64,000 nt of DNA from Aurantiochytrium sp. KH105 (taxonomy: Eukaryota > Sar > Bigyra > Thraustochytrida > Thraustochytriidae): the NCBI GenBank assembly GCA_003116975.1, contig BGKB01000069.1, forward strand, positions 186,001 to 250,000. Reading direction: 5' to 3'. The position numbers were made by a program, and so were the translations under genes. The notes under the pieces are model-generated. The model was not told the origin of the DNA. It saw only the letters and a list, made by a program, of their open reading frames with translations, and did not search any database. Positions 18,748-29,061 of this stretch are shown in pieces; position 1 is the stretch's first letter; each line of letters opens with the position of its first letter.

Positions 18748-20961
18748 ATGGAGCGGCGGCCGCGCGGACTGGTGGGCTTCCGATGGGGCCGTGGCGACGA
18801 GCTCGTGGTCTTCAAGACGCAAGTCCGAGGGCGGCTGACGCCGGCGCAGCGCGAGGAAGGGGAGGCCCGCGCGAGAGCGGGCCTCACGGAGGAACGCGTA
18901 GAGAATGAGCATCGCGTCGAGAAACCCGACACTGTGCACGTTATTTCATGGGACCAGACACCCGCGCAGATGCGGCGACTTGTGGCCGCCGGTCAACGCG
19001 AATTTGTCGCGCTTCAAGACGCCGGGGCCGACGTGCTTGCGTGCAGTCGAAACCTGCGCAGCGAGCTGGATCGTGCGGTGCAGACGCTCGAGGCAGCAAT
19101 AGACAAGCGCCAGGATGACCCTCGGGCGGGCTATCTTGAGCGCATGAAGGACGCCGCTGCCGCATGGCACCTCACAGAGCTTCTCATCCTCGACCCAGAG
19201 CCCCTTGTAGCGAGTGATTTCGTATCGTGGGTTGCACAGCATGGTCCGTGGAGAGATCCCACTGGCGAGCTTGACGTCAAGAATCGCGGGATCGAATCTG
19301 GATACTACTGGAAAGAAGTCTTTTCTTGTGCTATCCGCGGCGATCTTCTCGCGGCGTGGCGGTGTTTGCGTCTCCTTGAGCCGGATAGTGTGCACAGCGC
19401 TGCCGATGATGCGCTTCTCGCCATGCTCGATGAGCTCCGCGCTTTACTCTTGGCCATGCCTCGGCGAGCCGTCTCGGGAAGAGGACTCAATGATGAGGAA
19501 GGTGACGTTGTGCGCGATGCCGATTATGAGCTTTGGAGGAGCGCGGAAATGGGAGCCGATCCTGACAGTATGATTGACTTCAAGGCGCGGTGGATGCGCT
19601 GGCGGGAAGCCATGCAGGTCTTTGCAAGGGACTATGCCGCTGCGGTGGCTCAGGTGGGACCCGAATTACAAGATTTTCTTCAACTCATTCTCGGCAACGT
19701 CGAAGTTACGCTTCGCAGGATTGATGCCGAAAAGGATTCCTGGTTCCATCTCGTGGCGTGCTTTCTCCAGTATCATGTGACGGCAGCGCGCAAACAAGAG
19801 CTCGGTGCCTTGGTCAAGCAAAGTATCGACGCCCTCGACCTCGAGGTCGATGCTCGCGTTCATCTTTTGCTCACCGTCGTCAATCTCGATGCACCAGGGA
19901 TTCTCCAGCAGCTCCATAGCACTGTGGGTGATCGATGGGTCACTGCGCATCTCGCGGAACTTCTCGCGCGTTGTGGTGCGCTTGAGACCGTCATGGACCC
20001 AGCATCGATTGAGGCTTCGGGATTTTTGCAGACGGACGACTTTTTGCTTGGCGATCTCGAGGTTGATCTTCGCGAGTTCTTTGTGCTCGAATATGCTGCA
20101 AGTCTAGGTCTTGGCGGCCATCAAAGCGACCGCACGGCCCTGGCCCCGGGCGCCTGGCGTCTGACCGCCTCGTATCTTAGCGCGCTCACGCGCAAGGTGC
20201 AAGTTCCACCTGGCGTGGAGCTACCGCTCGGTCTGTTGCACATGCAAGCCGTTGTGGACTTGCAACGTCCCGTATCCGATCGATTTTGCCACCGTCTTGC
20301 CAAGGGCTGCCAAATGATGGGCCTCAGTGCCTCTTCGCTTGCTCGTCAGCGCATCATGCATTGGTGGCGTTTCCGCGGTGGTCTCGACAATGGGTTGCAG
20401 GGCATGTCAAATGCGCTCGTGTGGGCATCAACCTATGGCGAGCAGGAGCTTGCCGAGCGTATGCTTGCGCGACTTTTTGCCGTTTCGCGTCTCGACGTTC
20501 TCGATGCTCTGGTAGACCATTTGGCGGCGAGCGCTCAGCTCACGCAGACGCTCAAGGCCGATGCTCTCGCCTTTCTTGCGCGCTACCGTGCCGTTCACGA
20601 GACCATTCGCGCTGCTCGAGCCAACGTCAATGCACACGTCGATGAGGCGGATCAAAATGACGAAATTTTGGCAAGTGCGTACTCGCAAGCAACGGCACAG
20701 CTTGCTGATGCCTTTGCTGCAAATCTTGTACCTCGATCCTTTTGCGTCCCGTTATTGAAAAAGGTCTTTTTTGAGTCACAGCGGCGTCCCCGACTTTCTG
20801 CTGCTCACGCAGCCACTCTCATTGCTGCGCTTGAAGAGGTGGAGATTGCTCACGATCGCAACGATTTGCTCAAGGGCGTCGAGGCAGAGGATCTTGCAGG
20901 CCTTCGGACCATGCTCGTGCAGTGCATGGCCTTGGCCCCCATCGTATCTCGCGTTAAATGA
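18748..20961 (+). CDS. NUP85: Nup85-like nucleoporin (Y-complex scaffold)
   Basis: From MERRPRGLVGFRWGRGD at 18748 the product is 737 residues, close to animal Nup85 (about 650). Its body is an alpha-solenoid of leucine- and alanine-rich helices. Passages typical of the family include FVSWVAQHGPWRDP, YYWKEVFSCAIRGDLLAAW, LLARCGALE followed by REFFVLEYA, and a C-terminal MHWWRFRGGLDNGLQGMSNAL with WASTYGEQELAERML. The N-terminal GRGDELVVFKTQ could form the extra propeller blade that Nup85 gives to Seh1. The frame is open up to 18622, but the extra 42 residues are low complexity, so I prefer the start at 18748. The expected role is as a structural part of the Nup107-160 complex at the nuclear pore. 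No other gene points at it in an operon-like way. Confidence 0.75.
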   Translation: MERRPRGLVGFRWGRGDELVVFKTQVRGRLTPAQREEGEARARAGLTEERVENEHRVEKPDTVHVISWDQTPAQMRRLVAAGQREFVALQDAGADVLACSRNLRSELDRAVQTLEAAIDKRQDDPRAGYLERMKDAAAAWHLTELLILDPEPLVASDFVSWVAQHGPWRDPTGELDVKNRGIESGYYWKEVFSCAIRGDLLAAWRCLRLLEPDSVHSAADDALLAMLDELRALLLAMPRRAVSGRGLNDEEGDVVRDADYELWRSAEMGADPDSMIDFKARWMRWREAMQVFARDYAAAVAQVGPELQDFLQLILGNVEVTLRRIDAEKDSWFHLVACFLQYHVTAARKQELGALVKQSIDALDLEVDARVHLLLTVVNLDAPGILQQLHSTVGDRWVTAHLAELLARCGALETVMDPASIEASGFLQTDDFLLGDLEVDLREFFVLEYAASLGLGGHQSDRTALAPGAWRLTASYLSALTRKVQVPPGVELPLGLLHMQAVVDLQRPVSDRFCHRLAKGCQMMGLSASSLARQRIMHWWRFRGGLDNGLQGMSNALVWASTYGEQELAERMLARLFAVSRLDVLDALVDHLAASAQLTQTLKADALAFLARYRAVHETIRAARANVNAHVDEADQNDEILASAYSQATAQLADAFAANLVPRSFCVPLLKKVFFESQRRPRLSAAHAATLIAALEEVEIAHDRNDLLKGVEAEDLAGLRTMLVQCMALAPIVSRVK

Positions 20962-21104
20962 CAAGAATAGATTTATCAAACGGAAATTACACTCTTCTTT
21001 ACGTCTCACACGTCCCCCTTGTGGGTCGATGCAAGATATGACACGATGAAAAGAAGGCTTGCCAGATGCGCACTACCTTATCCTCCTCTCTCGAACATTT
21101 TGCT

Positions 21105-21995
21105 TCATTCAACCTTGCGACGTTTAAAAGCACTTGCGTTTTCTTCTTCTTCTTCTTCTTCTTCTTCTTCCACGGCTTTCCCATCTTCCTGATCTTTTGC
21201 ATCTTGTTTCGCAACGTTTGCGGTTGGCTCTTCTTGTTCTATTACGCTTGAAACACCCTCTTTTTCTACGGACGTCGCCACCTCGTTCTCATTATCCAAT
21301 TTTCCAGTGTCATCCGCGTCATCTGGCGTCCCATCATCATCTACATCCTTGTCGTTTTCCAGCTCGAGAACCTTGGACTGTGTTTCTGAAGCCCACGTGG
21401 GACGGCTTTTGCTAACGGCATCAAGCGCATCGTCTTGGGCCGACCTTTTGGCGTCTGCTTCGATAGCGTCCTGTTTCGCTTCGAAGCGCTCGCGCAAAAT
21501 CTGTAATTTGGCCAGATCCTGACCATATTTGTTGCCGAAAATGTTCGAATACCCTTCAGCGCCCGAAGCGCATCCACGGCAACCGGTCGTGGCGTCCCGC
21601 ATCGAGCTTCCCTGTTTGCGCTGGCTCAAGGGAACTCGACAGGCTGCCGTGGTGCCGTACGGGTAGTTTCGCGGGTTGATTACATACGTGGAGCACAGTC
21701 TTTCGTAGCCGGGCTTTTTCCATTTGGCAATGAGGGCCTTGTCGACGAGCTTTTGGTCCAGACAATAGTCATACACTGCCTTGGAGATGCGCTCGTACTT
21801 GTAAAACAGCTTGTAAATGTACCTTGACTTTTGCCAATTGATCTGGTGCACAGGCCACAAAATCTCTGCCTTGCTCATGCCCGCCACCTCCTCCTCCATG
21901 CGTTGCCGTTGCTCATCCTCGAGCGCCGTAAGCGTGGGCTCCACGTCCTCAAACCCCGGAGGAGGCCTCGCCTTGCGTCGCCCCCACTTGCTCAT
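21105..21995 (-). CDS. BUD31: BUD31/G10 splicing factor with a long acidic tail
   Basis: Residues 1-130 match the G10/BUD31 family: RKARPPPGFEDVEPTLTAL, ILWPVHQINWQKSRYIYKLF, then LIAKWKKPGYERLCSTYV, ACRVPLSQRK and GCRGCASG. BUD31 is a component of activated spliceosomes. The start MSKWGRRKARPP at 21995 fits the family; the upstream extension to 22184 is serine- and tryptophan-rich noise. The usual family length is about 145 residues; here 296, because about 150 residues of charged tail follow (EEQEEPTANVAKQDAK, a polyglutamate run from a TTC repeat, and KRRKVE at the end). Only four of the zinc-ligand cysteines of the human protein remain. It is divergent from the Trm3-like gene. Confidence 0.85.
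   Translation of the reverse strand: MSKWGRRKARPPPGFEDVEPTLTALEDEQRQRMEEEVAGMSKAEILWPVHQINWQKSRYIYKLFYKYERISKAVYDYCLDQKLVDKALIAKWKKPGYERLCSTYVINPRNYPYGTTAACRVPLSQRKQGSSMRDATTGCRGCASGAEGYSNIFGNKYGQDLAKLQILRERFEAKQDAIEADAKRSAQDDALDAVSKSRPTWASETQSKVLELENDKDVDDDGTPDDADDTGKLDNENEVATSVEKEGVSSVIEQEEPTANVAKQDAKDQEDGKAVEEEEEEEEEENASAFKRRKVE
21140..21171. repeat. TTC trinucleotide repeat, encodes polyglutamate
   Basis: About ten TTC units on the plus strand encode a glutamate run near the C-terminus of the BUD31-like protein on the minus strand. Confidence 0.9.
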
Positions 21996-22336
21996 CCTCT
22001 TGCCGACGCTACGGCTCGACGACGACGACGACGGTGACGACGAGCTGGACGACGACGACCACCACTGCCACCACCACCGCGCCTTCCCCTCACCTTCGTT
22101 GGGCAGCCGATTGATTGATGGATTGATTGATTGCCGGCAGCGAGCTCCGAGTCGAGAGGCGGCGGCGGCGAGCGGCTCGCCCAAAAGGAAGACTCAAGTA
22201 AAAACTTCAAGATCCAGGACTTCGCGCTCGACGCAAAGCTAGCAAATCCTTGTTCCTCAAGGAAACCGAGGACCAGCCGCTCGGCACCTGGAGCGCCACA
22301 ACTCGGCTAGGCCAAAATTGCCACGTTGCTTGCGCG

Positions 22337-25300
22337 ATGCAGACGGCCTGCGAGGCGCTTCGTGCGGCAAAGGTCGCCACAGACCTTGCCACCGCCGTCA
22401 GTGGGGCGCGTCTTCTCGCAGACCTGAGCCCAGAACGGAGCATCTCGAGTCTCGAGGAGATCGTGGCGCTCCTACATCTTGACAACGACGACGAGCACGA
22501 CGCAGCGCTCGAAAATGACTATCCAGCAGAGGTCGCGGCGTTGACATTGGTCGCCTTGAAAGACAGTGTCTCAGATGTCAAGTATTTTCAAGATGCCTTG
22601 ACCATCATGATGCGCTGCTTCATGGTGCCCGAGAGCCCACTTAGCGCCGACGACTGGAGTTTTGCCATGTCAAGTCTACGCCCTGTCATGACTCGAACTG
22701 AGCCCTCGCCGCTACGCATGCCCTCGCGGAACACTGACCCTGCCAACCTCGTGGCACTCGCCATGCTCCTGGATGCGCGCCCTGGGGATCTCGCCTCCTC
22801 GCCAGATCTTCTCGCCCAAATGGTGGACCTTTGTGTTGGCCTCCTCGATGCACCGACCCTCGAGGCCCATCCAGCGGTCCAACAAGCCGTCTTGGATGCA
22901 CTGCTTCCTCGCGTTGTGCATTTTGCCGACACCGAGCACCAGTCACGACTGCTTCACGCGGCGCGCCACAATCTTGCCACGCTCGTTGGCGTCCTTGGTA
23001 TCTGCAGCGCAGCGCCACTCCTCGGCGACAAGACGATTTGGGACCAAGTCCACTCCGGACTCGGCCCAACGTCCTCAGCCGAGCATCAGCGCCGCTGCCG
23101 ATTTATCTTGGAGCGGCTCATTGCCGCCATGGATGCGGAAGACGCAGACAAGACATGGTGGGCCAACTTTTTACGCGTCTACGCTGGCGTTAGAGAGCGC
23201 GACGTTCACCATGTGCAGGCCGTGTGGCGCATCGCGCGTCGTCTCTTGCAAGACGCCAACGAGCGCCGCTGGCCCTGGATTGAGCTCCTCTTCCATCTTG
23301 CCACGACGCACGAAAATAGCGCCATCGCAAAGTATGTGCTCACCACCTTTCTGACAGAAGACGTCAACAACGAGACGGCCGCTACTTTTTCAGACTCATT
23401 CGTGCTTAATGTCATCATCCCAGCGCTACGTCTCAAAGAGCTTTACAAGTCCGTTGTACTTGATGATAGTTCTGGAAAGACGGGTCCCCTTCGCGACGTG
23501 GAAACACCTACAATTTGCCTACTTCGCTCGTGGGCCGGAACGAATGAGGCCCGCAAAAAGGCCTTGCTCTCCAAACTTCCTGACATGGAAGGGCCACTCA
23601 ATCCGTCCTTTATTGTAGTGCTTGCAAAGGCCATCGCATCGCTCGAGGGGCCACCGGGGTGGTTCGCAGATGCACAAGTTCACGCATTGCGCGAATTCAT
23701 TACCGCCAGCTTTGGCGGACTTGGTGGTCTTGGCATGCTCGGTCGTCTCCGCCTGGCGCACGACCATCTTATCGATGCGCTCGCCAAACATGCCTTGCCC
23801 CATCAGCTCGCCTGTGCTACCCTTCTCCAAATGCTTGAAATCTGGCAAGCATCCGAAGCATCCATGCTTCGCCTAGCCCATTGGGCCGCCTCCTCCCTGG
23901 TACGTTCTTCTTTCTTACTTTCTTGCCTTCTTTTTTTTCTTTATTTCATCGTCATCAAAGTCGGCGACACAAATAGTGGTGGCAAACAACACACACGCAC
24001 ACAAATAGCAAAATCGTGCGGAATGAGGGCTGTGCGCAGAGCGCTTTCGCAGTCGCGAGATCGTCTGCGCGCGCAACAGATACTTTTGACAATTCCTGTC
24101 ACCGACGGATCTTTCTTGACTTTGGTTGCAGGTCTAGTGATGCAAAATCTAAGCTGACCGCACGCGCGTGCTTGCAAACCCGGGAAGAAAAAGCAAAAAC
24201 AAAATACTGTACACAATGACGCACACCTTGGAACTAACGTGACTTTTTTCAAAATATTTTCTTCGGGGGACAACTGAAACACCAAAACACACAGGAATTC
24301 TGCAGCGCCGCTGCACGCCAAGTTACAGCTTTCTTACATGGTGAAAACACATCAAACAGCAGCTCGGCCAAGCTTTTACTCAATGGGGAACGAGCAGGTC
24401 TCGTTTGCACCCTCTTGAGCCAGTCGCCCAGCTCTCTTGATACAATTCAAAAAGCTTTGCACGAAACTCTTTGCAGCGTTTACGCCAATCCCTATGCATC
24501 TGTCGAGGGCAAGGCCAACGCTTGCGCGTTGACTGCCGTGCGCCCAGATCTCGTCGTCGATGGCATTGCCATCGCAAGCGATCTCATCATGTGGTGCGCC
24601 CAGCTAGCCAAGGTGACTGATGCCAAGGGTGCTCGTACCTTGCTCGCTGCTCTCGATGCAATCAAAGGACTCGTCAGTCAAAACATGGTCCCGAACGCCA
24701 CGACGCTCCCCCTGCAAGATCTTGCCATGAATTGGCTTTCTACGCAGGTTGCCAACGCAGACGAGGAAAACGCCATGCAAGTAAGCAAAGCAGTTCTCAT
24801 CATCCACGCTCTCATTGGCCCGTGGCGACCGCTTGGCGCCGAAGCAGAGCGCTTTATTTCTGTTCTTCTCGATCAGGAGGCCAGTCTACAGGTCGATCGC
24901 AAAGGGGGTGATTTGGCCGCTCTCCTCAAACGCCGAGCGCAAGCTGCCTTTTGGGAGTGCCTTGACGCACTGATTCAAGACGCAAACGAAATGAACACGT
25001 CACTCGCAAGTCGACTGGCCATTGCTGCTCTGGACGGCACGGTCAAGTCGCACCACTCGTGTCTTCCAGCGTGCTACCGTGTGCTTGGTTCCAGTCTGCA
25101 CCGCCTCGAGGGACAACTTCCGACTGGCATGTCTGATCCGGATGTCCTCGTGCAGGCACTTGAAGCGGCCCTTGAAGTCTCTGCTGTGCGAAGTCCGGCG
25201 CTCATTCTCACCTTTTGCCAAGCTGTTTTCCAACCGGCGTGTTTTCGTGCGCAGGCCATGAGCACAAATGTCATTCCAAGATTATGGAACGCCATGCTCC

Positions 25301-27057
25301 GTGCCAATGCGCATCCTCTCGCAGCGCAAGTCTTTGGCAATGCCTTTTGGGAAGATCCTGACCTCGCTCTTCCTTTTTGCGCCCAGGCCATCGAGCATCT
25401 TTCGGCGATTGACAAGACAGTCTCGACCTCTTCAGCACTGATGGAATTCGTTTCGCCCGAGTCATGGACCCGAGGAGATCAGACGCTTCTCCATGTGCAT
25501 GGTTATCTCACCCATCCGCTTGCCGTCTCGCGCCACCACGTCTTGGCCTTTATCGAAGATCGTGCCTCGCCTGCATGGTGCGCGGCCTTTGTTGAGCTCG
25601 CGCTCGAGCATCTGCAAACGAGTCCACTCAACGGTGGACAGTACAATCATGCCTTTTCTCCTCAATTTCTGCAAAAATTCAGAATCGTGCAGGCCGTTGC
25701 TGCGGCTTCCTGCCGCGTTGCCGACCCTGTAAAGGCCGCTCACTTTTGTGCAACACTGTTGCACATTATGAGCAATGACGAACGTCTCGCCTATTTTCAC
25801 CGCTGCTATTTTGAGCTCGCGGTCACCGCACTCGTTAAAAATGCACCCGAGACCTGCCTGCCCGAGCTGTACGCTTCGCTGGGCGACGTGGCCTGTTCGC
25901 GCAATACAAGCGTTACGTCCAAAATGGTAATCACTGCTCTCGTCGTCAAGGAGCTAGACTCTGCATGGGACGGCATCACCGATGCCCATCGCCGGCTTGC
26001 CGTTCTTATTTTGCCCTGGGCGACCCGACCTCGGGTCGTTACGCGGTCTCTGGCCCACTGGGTTCTTCGGCGCTGCGCGCCCAGTCTTGAAACATGGGAC
26101 GCTACTGCAAAGACGCTCGCCGCTAGCGCACGCGAGCTCGACACGCTGGCGCAAGAGCTTCTCGACAAAACCCTCTTGCCCCTCAATCCATCAGAGGCTG
26201 CCTCCTTTCATTATCATCGCGACATGCTCGAATTCACCGCCACGGGCGATCAGATTCTCGTGGCGACTTCGATGCGTATCACGGTTGATTTTGAAGAAAA
26301 CTTTTTCGACAATACTGCCACCAAACCAACCTCTCGACCCATTGGATATCGTGAAGTTACCGAAGATGAGACTAAGCGTCACTTTGAGGACGATGCTGCG
26401 CAAGCAAATGAAGATGACGCTGCAGCTCTCAACATCCAGGCGAAAATCAATCCAAACGCATGGAACGAGATGCTCGGACTCTCCAATGTATGCGCGGCGG
26501 GCGCAAATGCAGTTTTTCCTCGCCAGCTCTTGCGCAAGTCTGCGCAGTCCAACAAGCCTCGCACCGGCGCGAGTGGGCTCGTGGTGGTGTGTACACTGCT
26601 CGAAAACAACTTGCCAAGCATTGCTGCGCTCGTCCGCACCTGCGAGGTTTTTGCAGTGTCCAAGATTGTCGTCCACAGTTTGGACATTTTGCGTCTCGAC
26701 ACCTTCAAGGCCGTCACGCTGTCTGCGGGCCTCTGGATGCCCATCGAAGCCGTCTCTCGTCTCCAGTTGCCCGGTTTCCTCGCGCAAGAGCGTGCACAAG
26801 GTGCTCGTCTCGTCGGTCTGCACCAAGGCAATAACGATTTGACGTGCTTGGGAGATTATAGCTTTTCTCCGCGCTCCGTTCTTGTCATCGCTGACGAGCC
26901 CTCTGGAATGGATCCGGCCGTGGCCGAACTGCTCGACGATAATGTCGCCATTCCATCTCATGGCCGGGGACCCTCCGTGCTTCCTCATATTGCTGGTGCT
27001 GCTGCCGCCTGGGAGTTCGTGCGCCAGGTCGCACTCGCCACACCCAACGTAAAATGA
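22337..27057 (+). CDS. Trm3/TARBP1-like SPOUT RNA 2'-O-methyltransferase, two exons
   Basis: Two frames that look separate join into one gene. Exon 1 (22337-23899) ends CTG|GTACGT, and exon 2 (24295-27057) starts after ACACACAG; both are phase 0, and the intron is 395 bases. The product is 1,441 residues, very near yeast Trm3 (1,436). Most of it is a HEAT-like helical solenoid. The C-terminal 190 residues are a SpoU/SPOUT domain: GLVVVCTLLENNLPSIAAL, VRTCEVFAVSKIVVHSLD, LVIADEPSGMD, VAIPSHGRGPSVLPHIAGA and AAWEFVRQV. In the family this domain makes Gm18 in tRNA. Here the conserved Asn of motif 1 and of motif 3 are replaced (Ser and Leu), while the Arg of motif 1 is kept. The start MQTACEALRAAK is chosen over MFLKETED at 22250, which is also possible. 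Confidence 0.8.
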
Positions 27058-27241
27058 CGTTGATTGATTAATCTATGGCTATTCTTTCGATGATGTAGGC
27101 CACCATGCTGTTGCTGTGACATTCACCTTGGAAATGTAGCTCTTGGGGCTTGGTTCTTTGGTGAGCCGGGCATTCGCATCCATCATAACAATGAGAGTGT
27201 GTGTCTTCCAAGCAAGACTCCAATGGGTGCGAACCATCATC

Positions 27242-28711
27242 ATGAAGAGCGACGGCGCCGCGCCAGGCAAGCACGCACTGTCGAGCGCGGGGAGTGCCCA
27301 AGCGTTGCCCGCTTCAGACGTCCCCGAAAGAGCGTCGGGTTCCCTGGCTTCGGAAGCCACGAAAACTCGGCAAGCGTTGCAAGCCACTGACGAGACGAAA
27401 AGCTTCTTGGCATGGCTCGAGCGGCGCGGTTGCGAGCTGAGCAAGGTGCAGTGGCCTGTGCGTGACAAGGCGACGGGGATGCGCGGCGTGGCCACAAGTG
27501 GCAAGATTGATGCCTATGACACCATCTTCAAGATTCCGGGAAGTCTGATTGTGTCCGTCAATGTGGCTCGAGAACATGAGATTCTTGGCAAATTCTTGAC
27601 GCAATATCAAAACAAAGCACCCCTGTCAGAGCCGGCACGAGTGCTGACCGTCTGGCTCGCATATGAGCGCATGCTAGAAGACCGGTCAACTTGGAAACCA
27701 TATCTTGAAAGTCTTCCCAAAGAGTCCGACTTTGCTGACTTCATTGACGCATGGACAGATACAGAGCTAGCAGCTCTCAACGACCCGGCCACGGCTCGGC
27801 TCGCTGCCGGAGCGCGCGCCGACGTACGTTGGCAGCTTTCTCAGCTTCAAGACCTACTTTGCGCTTTTCTTGCACAAGAAAAGGATGAACATGCACAGCT
27901 TGCAGATTTTGCAAAAAGGCTGACGCCCGCTCTCTATCGCTGGGCCTTTTGGAATGTCGAATCGCGCACATTTCTGGACCGTCGGTCCGTCGATAGCGCT
28001 CTCCCGGTTCTGATCCCTTTTGCAGACATGCTCAACCATCACCCGACTCGCGCGGATGCTGCCGAGTTCGAACCTGACTCTTTTCTCATGGTTGCGGATC
28101 GCGACCTTGGCCCTGGCGACATGCTCTACAATTCGTACGGACGCCGCACCAATCGCGAGCTCTTGCTCACGTACGGCTTTGTCCTTTCAGACAATCCGTG
28201 GGAACACACTAGCATTCCTTTACCCTGGGCGACGCTCTCTCCTCAAAGGATCAAAGATGAGTTTTTGCGCGCCAAGGTCTCGGTCATCTCGCAGTACCCA
28301 GACAGTGAGTTTGCTTACTTATATTTGCGCGCAGGCGTAGACGAGCGTTTATTGGCGTTTTTCCGCGTATGGTGTACCAAGGACATGAGGGAACTGCAGG
28401 CTCTGCGCGCAGCTGCGCTCGAGCCCATCTCACTCGACTTGGAACGTCGTGCTCTCGAAAATTTTCTTGGGCGACTTGGTGGCTTGCAGCAAGGACCATC
28501 TTCGATGTCAGAGTCGGGCGGCTTTGTGCCGCGCCAGCCTCCCATTCCTCCTCCGCCCGTCTCAGTAGAAACGCACGCAGACCAAGCAGTCCCAGCCAAG
28601 AGCACGCGTCTGCATATGGCCAGAAATTTCGCCGATACGCGTCAACGCATTATTTCGACACACAAAATCGCTCTAGAGAAACGTTTGGCGGAGTTGTCAT
28701 CTCAACAGTGA
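27242..28711 (+). CDS. SET-domain methyltransferase of the SETD3/4 - Rubisco LSMT type
   Basis: The frame is open from 27143. I prefer Met34 (27242, MKSDGAAPGKHAL), which leaves 184 bases after the Trm3-like gene and gives 489 residues. The SET core begins with a typical N-terminal segment (GMRGVATSGKIDAYD, IFKIPGSLIVSV). It continues with the iSET helical insert (RVLTVWLAYERML) and VLIPFADMLNHHP near residue 260, with the NH pair that contacts AdoMet. YNSYGRRTNRELLLTYGFV follows near 296 with the conserved Tyr. A helical C-terminal region similar to the Rubisco-LSMT substrate-binding domain follows, then a proline-rich patch and a short coiled coil. Known relatives methylate lysine or histidine in actin, ribosomal proteins or Rubisco; the substrate here cannot be read from sequence. 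Confidence 0.85.
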   Translation: MKSDGAAPGKHALSSAGSAQALPASDVPERASGSLASEATKTRQALQATDETKSFLAWLERRGCELSKVQWPVRDKATGMRGVATSGKIDAYDTIFKIPGSLIVSVNVAREHEILGKFLTQYQNKAPLSEPARVLTVWLAYERMLEDRSTWKPYLESLPKESDFADFIDAWTDTELAALNDPATARLAAGARADVRWQLSQLQDLLCAFLAQEKDEHAQLADFAKRLTPALYRWAFWNVESRTFLDRRSVDSALPVLIPFADMLNHHPTRADAAEFEPDSFLMVADRDLGPGDMLYNSYGRRTNRELLLTYGFVLSDNPWEHTSIPLPWATLSPQRIKDEFLRAKVSVISQYPDSEFAYLYLRAGVDERLLAFFRVWCTKDMRELQALRAAALEPISLDLERRALENFLGRLGGLQQGPSSMSESGGFVPRQPPIPPPPVSVETHADQAVPAKSTRLHMARNFADTRQRIISTHKIALEKRLAELSSQQ

Positions 28712-29061
28712 GAACACGGCTTTTGTATGAGACCAATTTACGAATATTATTCTCACCAGGACACCTTTTGCAATCCGAAGCTAATTCTTGTTCATGTGTC
28801 ATTGACAGAGAGACATTCTTAAAAAGACCTTCCGCCATTCGTTTCTTGCATGTGATTTTTCGAAAAACAAGAACACGTGACGTTTCACCGAGAATCAAAC
28901 TTTCACATCGTATACCCACCCAGCGACTGAAGTGTTTTCTCTCTGTCTGTCTCTCTCTCCCCAGGAGAACCTAGTTGTATTTTCTGTGAATGGAAAGGGA
29001 TGGTACGTGGTTTGTAGGAATTAGGCTATAGCTCTACAGCAAAAGATTGAGTCTCCGTCAC
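28712..29061. other. Short gap between convergent SET and kinesin genes
   Basis: About 350 bases of 3' flank shared by two converging genes. It contains a CT-rich run near 28937-28962. I see no gene. Confidence 0.4.
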
